From Prochlorococcus sp. AG-679-M10 (GTDB taxonomy: Bacteria; Cyanobacteriota; Cyanobacteriia; PCC-6307; Cyanobiaceae), in NCBI GenBank assembly GCA_003210655.1, contig QCUQ01000001.1:62001-126000 (forward strand): a DNA stretch of 64,000 nucleotides, read 5' to 3'. Under the pieces are notes generated by a model, which saw only the letters and a list, made by a program, of their open reading frames with translations, had not been told where the DNA came from and did no database searches. This document shows, one piece after another, positions 32,400 through 43,174 of the stretch (positions within the stretch are counted from its first letter, which is position 1; each line of letters opens with the position of its first letter). The position numbers were made by a program, and so were the translations under genes.

Positions 32400-32543
32400 T
32401 TAAATTTCCTTTTTAGTTTTAGTTTTATCATATAAGTATTTGGAAATTTCTTGCCTTGTCACTTGTATAGGTTCTACTTTTCCTTCCTCACCATGAGTTG
32501 GGCAGTAGTAAGTCATTAACATCCATTTTTTATCATCATTCAT
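32400..32543 (-). CDS. small hypothetical (47 aa)
   Basis: MNDDKKWMLMTYYCPTHGEEGKVEPIQVTRQEISKYLYDKTKTKKEI. Confidence 0.45.
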   Translation of the reverse strand: MNDDKKWMLMTYYCPTHGEEGKVEPIQVTRQEISKYLYDKTKTKKEI

Positions 32544-32738
32544 ACAATTCCTCCCATAATTAAAAATATTTAGGTTTTATTTAGGATATAAATCTTAAAA
32601 ACTTCTCATATTTAATCTTTTTTTCGCTTTTGCTTAACAATATATAAAGTTGTAAAGATATATCCTTATTAGATATAAATACGCATGACTAAAAAAATAA
32701 TTACTGCTATTTGTAATATGAATTTATAAATAAATTTA

Positions 32739-32870
32739 ATGTCTCTAGATTCTATACTCATGGTTGTTGCTCCAATATGTGTTTTTACTGTGGGAGTTAT
32801 TATTTTGCCAATATTAGTAAAGCCAAGGAAGCAATCAGTAACGCCCAAAAGATACGTTCGCGGCTTATAA
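32739..32870 (+). CDS. single-TM micro-protein (43 aa)
   Basis: MSLDSILMVVAPICVFTVGVIILPILVKPRKQSVTPKRYVRGL. Confidence 0.45.
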   Translation: MSLDSILMVVAPICVFTVGVIILPILVKPRKQSVTPKRYVRGL

Positions 32871-32986
32871 AATTAATCCAAATTTTCTAAAATTAATAAT
32901 TTTGAAAGACAAAAAGTAATTTAATACCGAAATAAAAATTAAGACTATATTAATTAAAAGTTTATTTAAAAAATATTTCTACAAAG

Positions 32987-33664
32987 ATGGAATTCCCTGA
33001 CGCAATTCTTTTTGATTTAGATGGTGTTCTTTTAGATACAGAACCATTACTAGGTAATGCATGGAGTGAAACCGCAAAAGAATATGATCACTCTTTGTCA
33101 AACGATAAATTATTGGAATTAAAGGGAAGAAGAAGAATAGATTGCGCAAAAAAAGTCCATAAATGGATAAATAAGGAAAGCCCAATAGAAGAATTACTCA
33201 TTACTCAAAAATTAAAAGTTGATAAATTACTCACTAAAGCAAAACCTTTTAGGGGTGCAATAGAGTTAATAAATTTTTGTATAAAGACAAAATTACCTAT
33301 TGCCTTAGTAACAAGTAGTAGTAGTGAAAGTTTTAAAATCAAAAGCTCTGTAAATCCCTGGTTAAATTTATTCAAGACAAAGGTTCTTGGAGACGATGAA
33401 TTTATTTCTTATGGCAAGCCTTCACCTGATCCCTATTTGAGAGCATTAAAAATATTGGATGTAGATCCAAGGAAATCATGGGTTATAGAAGACTCATATG
33501 CAGGATCTATCTCAGGACTGAAAGCGGAATGTAATTTAATGTTTTTTTCCAAAGATATTGAAATACTTAATAAATTAATAAATGAATTTAATCAAGAAAA
33601 GATTCAAAAAATTAATGAGTTATCAGAAATTATTTATTATTTAAAACTATATAAAGGATTTTAA
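32987..33664 (+). CDS. HAD-superfamily hydrolase (phosphoglycomutase-like)
   Basis: ILFDLDGVLLDTEPL, ALVTSSSSESF, GKPSPDPYLRAL, VIEDSYAG. Confidence 0.92.
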   Translation: MEFPDAILFDLDGVLLDTEPLLGNAWSETAKEYDHSLSNDKLLELKGRRRIDCAKKVHKWINKESPIEELLITQKLKVDKLLTKAKPFRGAIELINFCIKTKLPIALVTSSSSESFKIKSSVNPWLNLFKTKVLGDDEFISYGKPSPDPYLRALKILDVDPRKSWVIEDSYAGSISGLKAECNLMFFSKDIEILNKLINEFNQEKIQKINELSEIIYYLKLYKGF

Positions 33665-33717
33665 ATCAATCTAATAAATTCCCAATAAAATTTATAAACC
33701 AAACCCTAAAATTTAAT

Positions 33718-34356
33718 ATGTGCGGAAGATTTGAACTGAAGACAAAATTTAATATGTTACCTAAAGTTTTAAAACAAGACTATCCAAGTGGGCTTGATAA
33801 AAAATATGAGACTCAGAATTTAATTAGACCTACTGATCCAGTTCTTGTAATTAAGAATGAAGGAAAAATTCAGACTACTTTTATGTCATGGGGTTTTATA
33901 TCCCCTTGGGCTAAAGATCCTTTTGATAAGAGGAGACCCAAACCATTTAATGCGAGATCAGAAACTGTGGAAGAGAAAAAGTTATTTAGTGGAAGTTGGA
34001 AACACAAAAGATGTTTAATACCTGCGAGTGGTTTTTTTGAAAAAAACTATCGTATTAGGAAAGAAAATTATGAAACTTTTTGGTTAGGCGGGATTTGGAG
34101 TAAATGGTCCTCACCTGATGGAGCAGAATTAGAAAGTTGCTGCGTTTTAACAACTGAACCAAATGATTTAGTAAAACCTTTACATCATCGTATGCCAGTT
34201 ATTGTTCCAAATGGATATGAAGAACAATGGACTGAACAGGTTAAGGATGCTGATGAATTAAAAGGTTTAATCCCAATAATGATGGGATGGTCTTCTTCTG
34301 GATGGATAACAGAAGAATTTAATAAAAAGGCTACTAATCAGATGAATCTATTTTAA
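33718..34356 (+). CDS. SOS response-associated peptidase (SRAP/YedK/HMCES)
   Basis: MCGRFEL, FNARSETVEEK, CLIPASGFFE, HHRMPVIV. Confidence 0.93.
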   Translation: MCGRFELKTKFNMLPKVLKQDYPSGLDKKYETQNLIRPTDPVLVIKNEGKIQTTFMSWGFISPWAKDPFDKRRPKPFNARSETVEEKKLFSGSWKHKRCLIPASGFFEKNYRIRKENYETFWLGGIWSKWSSPDGAELESCCVLTTEPNDLVKPLHHRMPVIVPNGYEEQWTEQVKDADELKGLIPIMMGWSSSGWITEEFNKKATNQMNLF

Positions 34357-34767
34357 ATTGTAAATATTAAATATTTTTTTGTTATTGAAATTTATTAAGT
34401 TTTTTTGTTATTACCCTAGGACTTTTATAAGTTTACATTAGCCCTTAAAAAAATGGTAAAAGTAATTAACCGAAAAATTAGATTTTTAAGATGGCTAAAT
34501 ACTGGTTTGATATTACCTCTTTCGGCCTTCGCGATTACTTCTACTTTATTTCTATATTTGATTTTGTTGATTGCGATAAAATAATTATTATCTAAGAATT
34601 TATAAATTATAAAGATTTGAAAATATTCATCAATGTTGAAAATTGGCCCAAATTAATACTATTTGAACATTTGACACTACATAATACTTTCATAAAAAGA
34701 ATCTTTGATGGATAATAAATTATATAAATTAAAATTTATTTAAAACTAAATCCTAACCCAAAATAAT

Positions 34768-35946
34768 TTGAGCAATATTAATTTTTCTGGCCTTAAAGGT
34801 CAAGCACTTGCAATAAAGATGAGTGATATTCCAAGCATGAAAGAGTTTCAAAGTATTATTCCAGATAGCTGCTTTAAACCTCAAACAATAACTTCATTAG
34901 GCTATCTTTTACAATCAATCATTATTCAGGCAATTGTTATAGCAATAGGATTAACAATTCCTTTTAGTCAAAGAATGATCCCTATTTGGATTCTTTATGC
35001 ATTTTTATCAGGAACCACTGCGATGGGGTTTTGGGTAATTGCCCACGAATGTGGGCATGGAGCCTTCTCCAAAAATAAGATTCTGGAAACTATTACTGGA
35101 TATTTACTTCATTCATTATTATTAGTTCCATATTTCTCTTGGCAACGTTCACATGCAGTTCATCATCGCTTCACTAATCATATAACTAATGGAGAAACTC
35201 ACGTTCCAATTGTTATTGATGGGGATGGATTTAGCGAAAAAATTGGAGGTGAAAATGAACTATCTTTCTCAAGTAAATTAGGTAAAACTAAGTACGGAAT
35301 TCTCCAACTAGTTCTACATCTTATTTTTGGTTGGCCTGCTTACTTATTATCAGGAAGTACAGGTGGGCTAAAATATGGAACTTCAAATCATTTTTGGCCA
35401 AGGAAACCTTTTTCAAAAACATTGTGGCCTGCAGTATGGGCGAAGAAAGTTTGGATTTCAGATATTGGTATAGCTGCAGTATTAATTGGACTCATTGTTT
35501 TGGTGATCAAAAATGGAATCTTTCCAATAATTGGAATGTATATAGGCCCCTTATTGGTAGTTAATTGTTGGTTAGTTATATATACTTGGCTTCACCATAC
35601 TGATTCAGATGTTCCACACCTCTCTAATTCTGAATTTTCTTTTATGAGAGGAGCCTTCCTTTCTATTGATAGACCTTATGGGAAGATTATTAATTTTCTT
35701 CATCATAATATTGGTTCAAGTCATGTAGTTCATCATGTATGTCCCACTATTCCTCATTATCATGCTACAAAGGCTACTATTGAAATAAGAAAAGCATTCA
35801 AGAAAGCCTACCTTTTTAATCCCGACCCAATACATAAAGCTCTATGGAATATTGCTTGTAATTGCATTGCTGTTAAATCAGATGTAGAGGAAGGAAGATA
35901 TATTTGGCAATCCTCTTACAAAAAAAAGCTCAAAACCAATTTTTGA
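34768..35946 (+). CDS. delta-12-type fatty acid desaturase
   Basis: HECGHGAFS, HAVHHRFTNH, HVVHHVCPTIPHYHA; likely TTG start. Confidence 0.9.
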   Translation: MSNINFSGLKGQALAIKMSDIPSMKEFQSIIPDSCFKPQTITSLGYLLQSIIIQAIVIAIGLTIPFSQRMIPIWILYAFLSGTTAMGFWVIAHECGHGAFSKNKILETITGYLLHSLLLVPYFSWQRSHAVHHRFTNHITNGETHVPIVIDGDGFSEKIGGENELSFSSKLGKTKYGILQLVLHLIFGWPAYLLSGSTGGLKYGTSNHFWPRKPFSKTLWPAVWAKKVWISDIGIAAVLIGLIVLVIKNGIFPIIGMYIGPLLVVNCWLVIYTWLHHTDSDVPHLSNSEFSFMRGAFLSIDRPYGKIINFLHHNIGSSHVVHHVCPTIPHYHATKATIEIRKAFKKAYLFNPDPIHKALWNIACNCIAVKSDVEEGRYIWQSSYKKKLKTNF

Positions 35947-36060
35947 AATAAATCTAATATCACATTAATTTACGCAAATCTGAAAATAATATAAAAGAAT
36001 TAGAAATTAAGTCTTTTTTATCTTAAATAATTAATTGAAAACTGGTTCTATTTTTTATTT

Positions 36061-36222
36061 ATGAGTGGAGACAACCTATACGGTAAGCAACCTATCAAAT
36101 TTTATTCTGAGGAAGTAACTCTTACCAAAGTGCAACTATTAGAAAAGCAATTAAGTTTAGGAGACAAAATATCAGACTTGGATGAGAAGCATAAAGAATG
36201 GAGCAGAAAGTTATCACGATAG
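36061..36222 (+). CDS. small hypothetical (53 aa)
   Basis: MSGDNLYGKQPIKFYSEEVTLTKVQLLEKQLSLGDKISDLDEKHKEWSRKLSR. Confidence 0.45.
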   Translation: MSGDNLYGKQPIKFYSEEVTLTKVQLLEKQLSLGDKISDLDEKHKEWSRKLSR

Positions 36223-36237
36223 TTTTTTTAAAAGATA

Positions 36238-36891
36238 TTAAAAGTGTTTAAAACATAATTCAGAATCCTTTATAGATATTTTCCTGTAAATTACCGAAAA
36301 GTTATATGCTGGCATACGAATAAGCTGCTCTTCAATGAAACCATTCTTGGCAGCTTCTTCACTAACTTCTCCTAGATCTCTAACTCCCCAAGATTTATTT
36401 TGCATTTTTAAGGAATTATCAAATAATTCATTGCTTTGACTTATATGCTTATTACCAATTTTAAATGGTCCATATAACATCAAAAATTTTCCATTACTTA
36501 ATAATTTGCCAGACTCGTTAAATAGTGCTCGTATACAGTTCCAGGATGCTATATGAATCATATTGATAGATATAATTCCTTGAATAGAAAGTAGTAATTC
36601 AGATGGTATTTCCCAAGGAATTTTCTCTACATTAATATCTAAAGGTTGAGGCATTTTTAAATTTAATTCTTCATGCTCAATCCAAGAACTAATACTGTTT
36701 CTATGAATCAGTTCCGGATCGCTTGATTGCCAGGTTATTTCTGGGAAGTATTTTTGAAATACAACTCCATGCTCTCCACTACCGCTACCAATTTCTAAAA
36801 TAAAACCTCTTGTTAGAAGAATTCTTGATAATACTTCTTTTATAGATTTTCTATTTCTCTGAGTTGCAGGAAAGAAAAGTCTATTATCCAA
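36238..36891 (-). CDS. DUF938 SAM-dependent methyltransferase-like
   Basis: FFPATQRNRKSI, ILEIGSGSGEHGVVFQKYFPEITWQSSDP, INMIHIASWNC. Confidence 0.88.
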   Translation of the reverse strand: MDNRLFFPATQRNRKSIKEVLSRILLTRGFILEIGSGSGEHGVVFQKYFPEITWQSSDPELIHRNSISSWIEHEELNLKMPQPLDINVEKIPWEIPSELLLSIQGIISINMIHIASWNCIRALFNESGKLLSNGKFLMLYGPFKIGNKHISQSNELFDNSLKMQNKSWGVRDLGEVSEEAAKNGFIEEQLIRMPAYNFSVIYRKISIKDSELCFKHF

Positions 36892-36899
36892 AATAAATT

Positions 36900-37064
36900 T
36901 TATTTAGCTCCTCTCAATTTTGGAGCTTCATAAAACATTATTTTGAAGCTAAAAAATAATATTGAAACAGTTAGAAATGGTAAAATATATAGTATCAAAT
37001 CAGATTTTAATAAGGGTGGAATGCTAGCAAAAATCAAATGCATGTAGTAAGTAGTAAATGACAT
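36900..37064 (-). CDS. small TM protein (54 aa)
   Basis: MSFTTYYMHLIFASIPPLLKSDLILYILPFLTVSILFFSFKIMFYEAPKLRGAK. Confidence 0.4.
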   Translation of the reverse strand: MSFTTYYMHLIFASIPPLLKSDLILYILPFLTVSILFFSFKIMFYEAPKLRGAK

Positions 37065-37210
37065 AACTATTTTTTTATTTAATTTATTAATAGCAATTAT
37101 TCACATTAATAAAAAGAGTATTTATTCTAGTTTTTAAGAATATAAATAAATAAAAATATTAAACTGATTTTAAATATTTCTTTAGGAGATTTAAAAAGAT
37201 AGAATATTTA

Positions 37211-37250
37211 TAAAAAGAGTCAGCCTGTATCCCTACTAACTGACTCTTAA
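37211..37250 (-). terminator. conserved-loop hairpin family, copy A (orphan)
   Basis: Minus: AAGAGTCAG-ttagtagggatacagg-CTGACTCTT-TTTATA. Confidence 0.6.
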
Positions 37251-37769
37251 GATAATATTAATGAAAATTCGTATTAAATGAGGTTTTCTCTTCTTAATAA
37301 ATTAACTAATTCAAAATTATTTTCTAAATAATAAAGAGTAAGAATTAGGTTACTAAAAATAATAAAAAAGAATATAAAAAAGCCTCTTAAAAATAATCTG
37401 GAAAATATTTATCTATATTTGTTTAACTCCCATAACAGTTCTTTTAATATTTATGATGGTTATTATTTTATAAAAAATTAAAAAATTGCAATTTTTACAT
37501 ATACTATATCTTAAAAATTCTTTTAAATTTTTGACTTTAAATTATCAACGTCAACTCAAATCACAGCTATATGTGATTTCATGATATGATTATAGTATCT
37601 CAGGTAGAGATAAGATTAATTAATATTGACTAAGCTAAAGAATTTCTAACGAAGATCCCTCGCAAGAGTCAAAACTTATAGATAAATAAGTATTTTTAAT
37701 CTTTTTAGAAGTTTAAACACCAAAACTTATATTCTTTATCAAGCCTGAACTAATTACGTAACAAATTTA

Positions 37770-37904
37770 ATGAAAAAACTAAACAAAAAATATGCAGATC
37801 TATTGCATCAAGCTTCAATCGCAACTGGAAGAAAAGAAGCGGTTGGTTTATTGCATAAAGCGGCAAAACTTCAAACTAAATTTGATGAGCAGTCTAAGCT
37901 TTAA
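37770..37904 (+). CDS. small hypothetical (44 aa)
   Basis: MKKLNKKYADLLHQASIATGRKEAVGLLHKAAKLQTKFDEQSKL. Confidence 0.45.
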   Translation: MKKLNKKYADLLHQASIATGRKEAVGLLHKAAKLQTKFDEQSKL

Positions 37905-38393
37905 ATAGTATTTGAAATTTTAATTTAAACTAAGGAGTACTTAACTCATTATTTAGGTCTTATCCAACAAAATAATTATTGCAAAAATAATTTTAAATTT
38001 TTGAGAGAATATCAAGAGGATAATCACTTTTTAAATAATAAAATCTTAAAGATTATGCAAATAGATTGAATAGATAATGTCAAATGTATAAGAAGCTTAT
38101 TCCATACTCACTATATATAGAATTGTTCTAAAGGTTAAGAAATAGACTAAAGCTATTTTGAGATATAATTAAAAAATTATTTTCTTTTTATGGGTTGTCT
38201 TGAGTTGTCGATCATCATATTGATCTAATTAATTTCTTTTTAAAAGTCAAGAATTGAGTCTCTTTATCTTACCTTTTTTCCTACATTTATTTGAGGTAAC
38301 TTGATCAATAAATTTTTTAAAATAAATTGATATATTCTTCCTCAACTTGAATAAATTCATCACTATAAATTTCTATTAATGATTTTAAAAGAT

Positions 38394-38736
38394 CTATAAA
38401 TGAAACTTTTCAATCTTCCATATAAGTATTCTTTTTAATTGAATTTAGGTTTGCCATTTGACTTGATGTTTATGATTAAATTTTTCATTGATACCAAAGA
38501 TTTCTTTTATCTTATAGAGGTTACATGAACAAGTTAAATGTCGAACTTGCCAAATAATCTTTTGATGTCATTTGCAATAGAGAATTGAACCACAAATTAT
38601 TTGACTTGAATCATCAAATTTTGAACAGGTTATAGATATATGACTACCTATTGATCAAGAATAAGTTGAATCTTCAATACATTCAAATTCTGCATTTAGC
38701 TTATGATATTTCTCAAATAAGGAAGGGGAATCTGTT
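38394..38736 (-). pseudogene. decayed Cys-rich ORF with internal TGA/TAA stops
   Basis: LFEKYHKLNAEFECIEDSTYS*SIGSHISITCSKFDDSSQIICGSILYCK*HQKIIWQVRHLTCSCNLYKIKEIFGINEKFNHKHQVKWQT*IQLKRILIWKIEKFHL*. Confidence 0.5.
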
Positions 38737-38988
38737 AGTTATTGACCATGACTTTATGGTACGTTCATACTATTATTTATAACCTCTCATCAGCAAGAAG
38801 TTAGTAACTGAAGGGCAATCCTCAAGGAGCACCACAACTATTAAAAAAATAGAGGCGCAAGGTATTTACAAAACAGTAATGTGACATAAATGTAGATTAA
38901 TGGCCTTGACTATGAATACATTGGGCAATATATTTACAAAAGTAAATATATGTGTTATATTTATTAATATAAATTACTTATTAAAAAA

Positions 38989-39096
38989 ATGACTCCTGAA
39001 GCAGAACGTTTTAACGGTTGGGCAGCAATGTTAGGTTTCGTAGCAGCTGTTGGTGCTTACGTAACAACTGGACAAATCATTCCTGGTTGGTTCTAA
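38989..39096 (+). CDS. hli: high-light-inducible protein (35 aa)
   Basis: MTPEAERFNGWAAMLGFVAAVGAYVTTGQIIPGWF. Confidence 0.93.
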   Translation: MTPEAERFNGWAAMLGFVAAVGAYVTTGQIIPGWF

Positions 39097-39236
39097 TGAT
39101 CAACAACGAAACAAAGTTGGTAGAAAAAGAAAAAATTGTGGCTGAGAAGCTTAACGGTAGATTTGCCATGTTGGGTTTCGTTGCATTAGTAGGAGCTTAT
39201 TTAACTACGGGTCAAATTATTCCTGGATTTATCTAA
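39096..39236 (+). CDS. hli: high-light-inducible protein (46 aa), TAATG-coupled
   Basis: MINNETKLVEKEKIVAEKLNGRFAMLGFVALVGAYLTTGQIIPGFI. Confidence 0.93.
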   Translation: MINNETKLVEKEKIVAEKLNGRFAMLGFVALVGAYLTTGQIIPGFI

Positions 39237-39256
39237 AGATTTCTAAAATACTTTTT

Positions 39257-39289
39257 AAACCAGTTTGTTCACTACAATCTGGTTTTTTA
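39257..39289 (+). terminator. hli pair terminator
   Basis: AAACCAG-n15-CTGGTTT followed by T-rich tract. Confidence 0.65.
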
Positions 39290-39661
39290 ATGTTTTTTTA
39301 TCTTTTTTAATTCCTTTACCTATGATCCCTTTCAATTATCTAAATTAAGGAAGTTAAAAAATAATTTTTTTATTACAAAAAAACATTAGTGTTAAATATA
39401 AAAAGAAGTATAAACCCTAAGTAAAATTTTAAAAAATTAGCGTTTAGAGCAATTGATTCTCAAACTCTTTTACTTATACATGTAATTTTTGCAAGATACA
39501 TGTTCGTAATTTTAAAAACTTTCAATTCTTAAATATCAAAAGCCTTCGAAACCATACAGACCACCTGAGACTCTAAAATAGGTCAATTAAATCAGCCTTA
39601 TGCAAAGCATAAATCGACTTAAGTATTTATACTCACACTAAGTAATTCTACTTACTATAAT

Positions 39662-39767
39662 ATAAATAAGCATGTAGGAATTGCTTAGCTTGTTAAGGTC
39701 AGTCAATCTGAATTTAACTTAATCGTCATGAGAGTTTGCTAGTAGGGATGCGAGCAAGCTCTTTTTA
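39662..39767 (+). ncRNA. candidate sRNA ending in conserved-loop hairpin (copy B)
   Basis: TATAAT at about 39656 upstream; no long ORF; GAGTTTGC-tagtagggatgcga-GCAAGCTC-TTTTT end. Confidence 0.45.
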
Positions 39768-39973
39768 ATCTTTTATTAACAAATAATTCAGTCTAAAAAT
39801 AAAAAATTAAAAGTTCTTTTTATTTGAAATAATAAATAACTATTAGATAAGACATTGATTAGAACATAAAAGAGTTAAGGAATAAGACCTAATATCTAAC
39901 GATATAATTTTTTCGAAACTTACCTGTCAAAATAAAATAATCTTGCTAAAAAAGGACAGAGATTAAATTTAAA

Positions 39974-40075
39974 ATGTCCTTAGATTTCATACTTATTCCT
40001 TTTTGTATAATTGCTATTTTATGGCTTTTTAATCGAGAGAACAAAATCTACCGCAATAATAAAAAAGCCCGATAA
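39974..40075 (+). CDS. single-TM micro-protein (33 aa)
   Basis: MSLDFILIPFCIIAILWLFNRENKIYRNNKKAR. Confidence 0.4.
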   Translation: MSLDFILIPFCIIAILWLFNRENKIYRNNKKAR

Positions 40076-40632
40076 GAATAAAATATAAAATCCAAAAATT
40101 TAAGCTTGATTTTAAATTTTGCTGTAATTATCTTGAAAAATTTTATTTATTTTTCCACATTTTATGAAAATTGAATTCCTAAAAAAATTTAAGAATTCAA
40201 TTTATTAATAACTAATTTATCCCAATAAACTTTTGAACGATTTATTTGTTCTAATTTTTGTTTGCAATGAATACAATTGCAATTTCTTGCCAATGTTTTG
40301 GAAGTCATTACTTAGTTTTTCTTAATAAAAACAAATATCTAAGTTAATTGCAATAGACATCATCGTATCCTGTAAATTTTTAAGAAAAGAGTTTTAAGAA
40401 TTCAATTTTCTTACTTCATAAATAAATTTGTTTACACTTTTCTCTACAACGTTAAAAATTATTAGGATTAATAAGTTTTAATTAATCAAATGACATTACC
40501 CTCGACTCAAATTAAAATTTGATTACTTCTTATAAGAGCTAAATAATTAATCACTTTTGAACTGAAATTTAATTACATACAAAAATTATTCATATCTCAC
40601 ACTTAATAGAATAAAAATCTGCTAATAGCAGT

Positions 40633-40881
40633 TTGTATCTTGGAATTACTAGCCAAGCCAAAGAGGAAATTGAAATTTATAATTACTATTATCAAACTAA
40701 AAAAATGAAAAAACCAAATAAAATGATAAACGAAAAAAATTGCGAGATTTGTAAGAAGTCAGGCGAAATTCATTTTCGAGTTAAATCTGTTAATTACACA
40801 AAATGGATTTTCTGCTGTAATAAATGCTGGAATATTGTTTCAAAAGAAGAAAATTCTTATGGAGGGACTAGAAAGTCATGA
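40633..40881 (+). CDS. zinc-ribbon-like small protein (start uncertain)
   Basis: CEICKKSG...FCCNKCWNIV, two Cys pairs. Confidence 0.5.
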   Translation: MYLGITSQAKEEIEIYNYYYQTKKMKKPNKMINEKNCEICKKSGEIHFRVKSVNYTKWIFCCNKCWNIVSKEENSYGGTRKS

Positions 40882-41196
40882 TTAAATATAAAGGGAAAAA
40901 GTTATAGACAAATATCCTAAAATAATAAGAAATAAATTTGATTATTATATGGCTAATTTTTTTTCTAAAGAGATAGAGAGCCAATATAATCTAGTAAAAA
41001 TACTTTTGACTGATAAAATTAAATATTTATAGGCTCTAAAAGCAATTAAGAAATATTTATATATATGCCAATAGAATTAAAGAAAAAACCTGAAAAGGAA
41101 ACTATTTATTTGTAGAGAGAAAAAAGTAAAGATGGTCTCAATATAATTAGTATTTTATAATCTAAAAAACCATTGTAAAATTTAATCAAATTTCTT

Positions 41197-42399
41197 TTGC
41201 AAATTTCAACCCGATCAACTATTAAAAAACTTATCCGTCAAGTTTCTTTGCCTTGGAAGTCTCTCCCATTAATGGATAGATGGTTAATAGCGCAAATATT
41301 ACCTCCAATGTTATTTGCCATCTCTGCTTTTACCGTTATTTCATTATCAGTTGGAGTAATGTTTGATCTAATAAGAAAAATAGTTGAATTTGGATTACCT
41401 TTATTTTTAGCTATAAAAGTTCTTTTTTATAGCCTTCCAAGTTTTCTAGTTTTATCGTTCCCAATGGCAGTTTTATTGTCTACATTATTAGCTTATGGGA
41501 AATTATCAGCCAATTCCGAATTATTAGCATTGAAATCTTTAGGGATAAAAACTTCAAGAATTATTGCTCCTGCTATTGCAGTTTCTATATTCATGACAGG
41601 CTTAACTTTTTATTTCAACGATAAGTTGGTACCTGCTAGTAATAAGTTAGCAGAATCTACTTTAAGAGCTGGTATTGGAAGTTCTTTTAGTAGTGAAAAA
41701 GGGAAGGATAATATTATGTTCTCTAGATATGGTTCAAGAATAGAATTGGCAACAAATAAGCCCACAAAGACTAATACATTCCTCACACATATTTTCTATG
41801 CATCGTGGTTCGAAAATAACATTATGCAGGGAGTTACAGTTTTAGATTTTTCGAGACAAAATATACAGCAAATTTTAAAAGCAAAAACTGCGATATTTGA
41901 TAAGAAAAACTCCTCCTGGATATTTTCAGATGGGAGTATTGTTTCTATTGACCAAGCCGGGCAAACTACTAATATTCAATTTGAAAAATATAGTTATCCA
42001 TTTGTCGAAGGGCCTTTAGATTTAGCAAGAGTCCCAAAAGATGCGACCGAAATGTCTCTTAAGCAAGCATTAGAAGCTGAGCGAATATATAAAGAGACAG
42101 GAAACCTAAAAGAAATAAGAAGAATTCAAGTTCGCATCCAAGAAAAATTTACTTTACCTTTCGCATGCTTAGTATTTGGATTAATTGGTAGTAGTCTAGG
42201 ATCTAAGTCTAATTTGAGATCTTCCAAAAGTCAGGGATTTGGATTAAGCGTTATTCTTATACTAATTTATTATGTAATGTCGTTTGTATTCAGTTCATTT
42301 GGAGTAAAAGGATTATTAAGTCCAATAATTGCAGCTTGGCTACCTGTTGTAATTTCTATGAGTGGTGGAATTTATTTCCTAAGAAAATCTAGTTTATAA
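41197..42399 (+). CDS. LptF/LptG (YjgP/YjgQ) family permease
   Basis: LMDRWLIAQILPPMLFAISAFTVISLSVG, LPSFLVLSFPMAVLLSTLLAYGKLSANSELLALKS. Confidence 0.9.
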   Translation: MQISTRSTIKKLIRQVSLPWKSLPLMDRWLIAQILPPMLFAISAFTVISLSVGVMFDLIRKIVEFGLPLFLAIKVLFYSLPSFLVLSFPMAVLLSTLLAYGKLSANSELLALKSLGIKTSRIIAPAIAVSIFMTGLTFYFNDKLVPASNKLAESTLRAGIGSSFSSEKGKDNIMFSRYGSRIELATNKPTKTNTFLTHIFYASWFENNIMQGVTVLDFSRQNIQQILKAKTAIFDKKNSSWIFSDGSIVSIDQAGQTTNIQFEKYSYPFVEGPLDLARVPKDATEMSLKQALEAERIYKETGNLKEIRRIQVRIQEKFTLPFACLVFGLIGSSLGSKSNLRSSKSQGFGLSVILILIYYVMSFVFSSFGVKGLLSPIIAAWLPVVISMSGGIYFLRKSSL

Positions 42400-42455
42400 A
42401 TTTTGATTAATTGACAGCTAACGTAAAATAATATTTATTTAGTATTTTATTTTCT

Positions 42456-42740
42456 ATGACTATTGAAACTACTGTTTTCACCTTTCAAATTTCAAACACG
42501 TTTGAAGAGTGGGTTAAAATTTTCGATAGTCCAGAGATAGCTGAATTTCATAAAAATGTAGGATTATCCCCTCTCTATAGAGGAAAAGGTTTAACAGATC
42601 CTAAAGAAGTTATTGTTATTCATCAAGCCGAAGAAGGAGTCGCCAAACATATATTTTCTGATCCCCAAACAATAAAGAATATTGAAGCTGGAGGTCATAT
42701 TTATAGCACAACAAAAATCACAAGTTGGTTATCAGATTGA
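42456..42740 (+). CDS. DUF3764-like hypothetical
   Basis: TFQISNTFEEWVKIFDSPEIAEFHKNVGLSPLYRGKGLTDPKEVIVIHQAEEG. Confidence 0.6.
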   Translation: MTIETTVFTFQISNTFEEWVKIFDSPEIAEFHKNVGLSPLYRGKGLTDPKEVIVIHQAEEGVAKHIFSDPQTIKNIEAGGHIYSTTKITSWLSD

Positions 42741-42927
42741 ATGAATCACTAGATATATAAAAGATTACTTTCTCAGGGATGGAGGAAAACTAAACCAGTT
42801 TGGTCATAAAAATTATTTACATCAACTTTGCAAAAGATTTAAAGACAGAATTTAAAGAAGTAATACATAAAAAAACTCGCACATTTGTAACTTAAATTTT
42901 AGTATTAGTTAATTAGTTTTTAAAAGT

Positions 42928-43128
42928 ATGGGTGAAGCAAAAAGAAGGGAAGTATTAGGTATCCCTCCAAGAAAAAAAATAATGGATATTAAAAAATCAG
43001 ATAGGTATGTCTCCTGGCTTCCTATTACCAAAACAAGAATAAAAAAATATCCTTATATGGGTGTAGCAACAATGGCCTTAGGTGCAATTATATTCTTAGT
43101 AAGTGGTGGATTTAACACTATTAGTTAA
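42928..43128 (+). CDS. DUF2839-like small membrane protein
   Basis: MGEAKRREVLGIPPRKK ... single TM. Confidence 0.7.
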   Translation: MGEAKRREVLGIPPRKKIMDIKKSDRYVSWLPITKTRIKKYPYMGVATMALGAIIFLVSGGFNTIS

Positions 43129-43174
43129 TAATTTTAGTTATTGTTTTTGAAAGCTTTTATTCACATATTTAAAT

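Noticed and set aside
38394-38736. TGA read as tryptophan (recoding) in the Cys-rich ORF
   Set aside because: A TAA stop also interrupts the frame and TGA serves as a normal stop elsewhere; simple decay is more likely
41780-41800. cctcacac resembling the Yfr1 core motif
   Set aside because: Lies inside the LptF/G-like coding frame, without flanking hairpins
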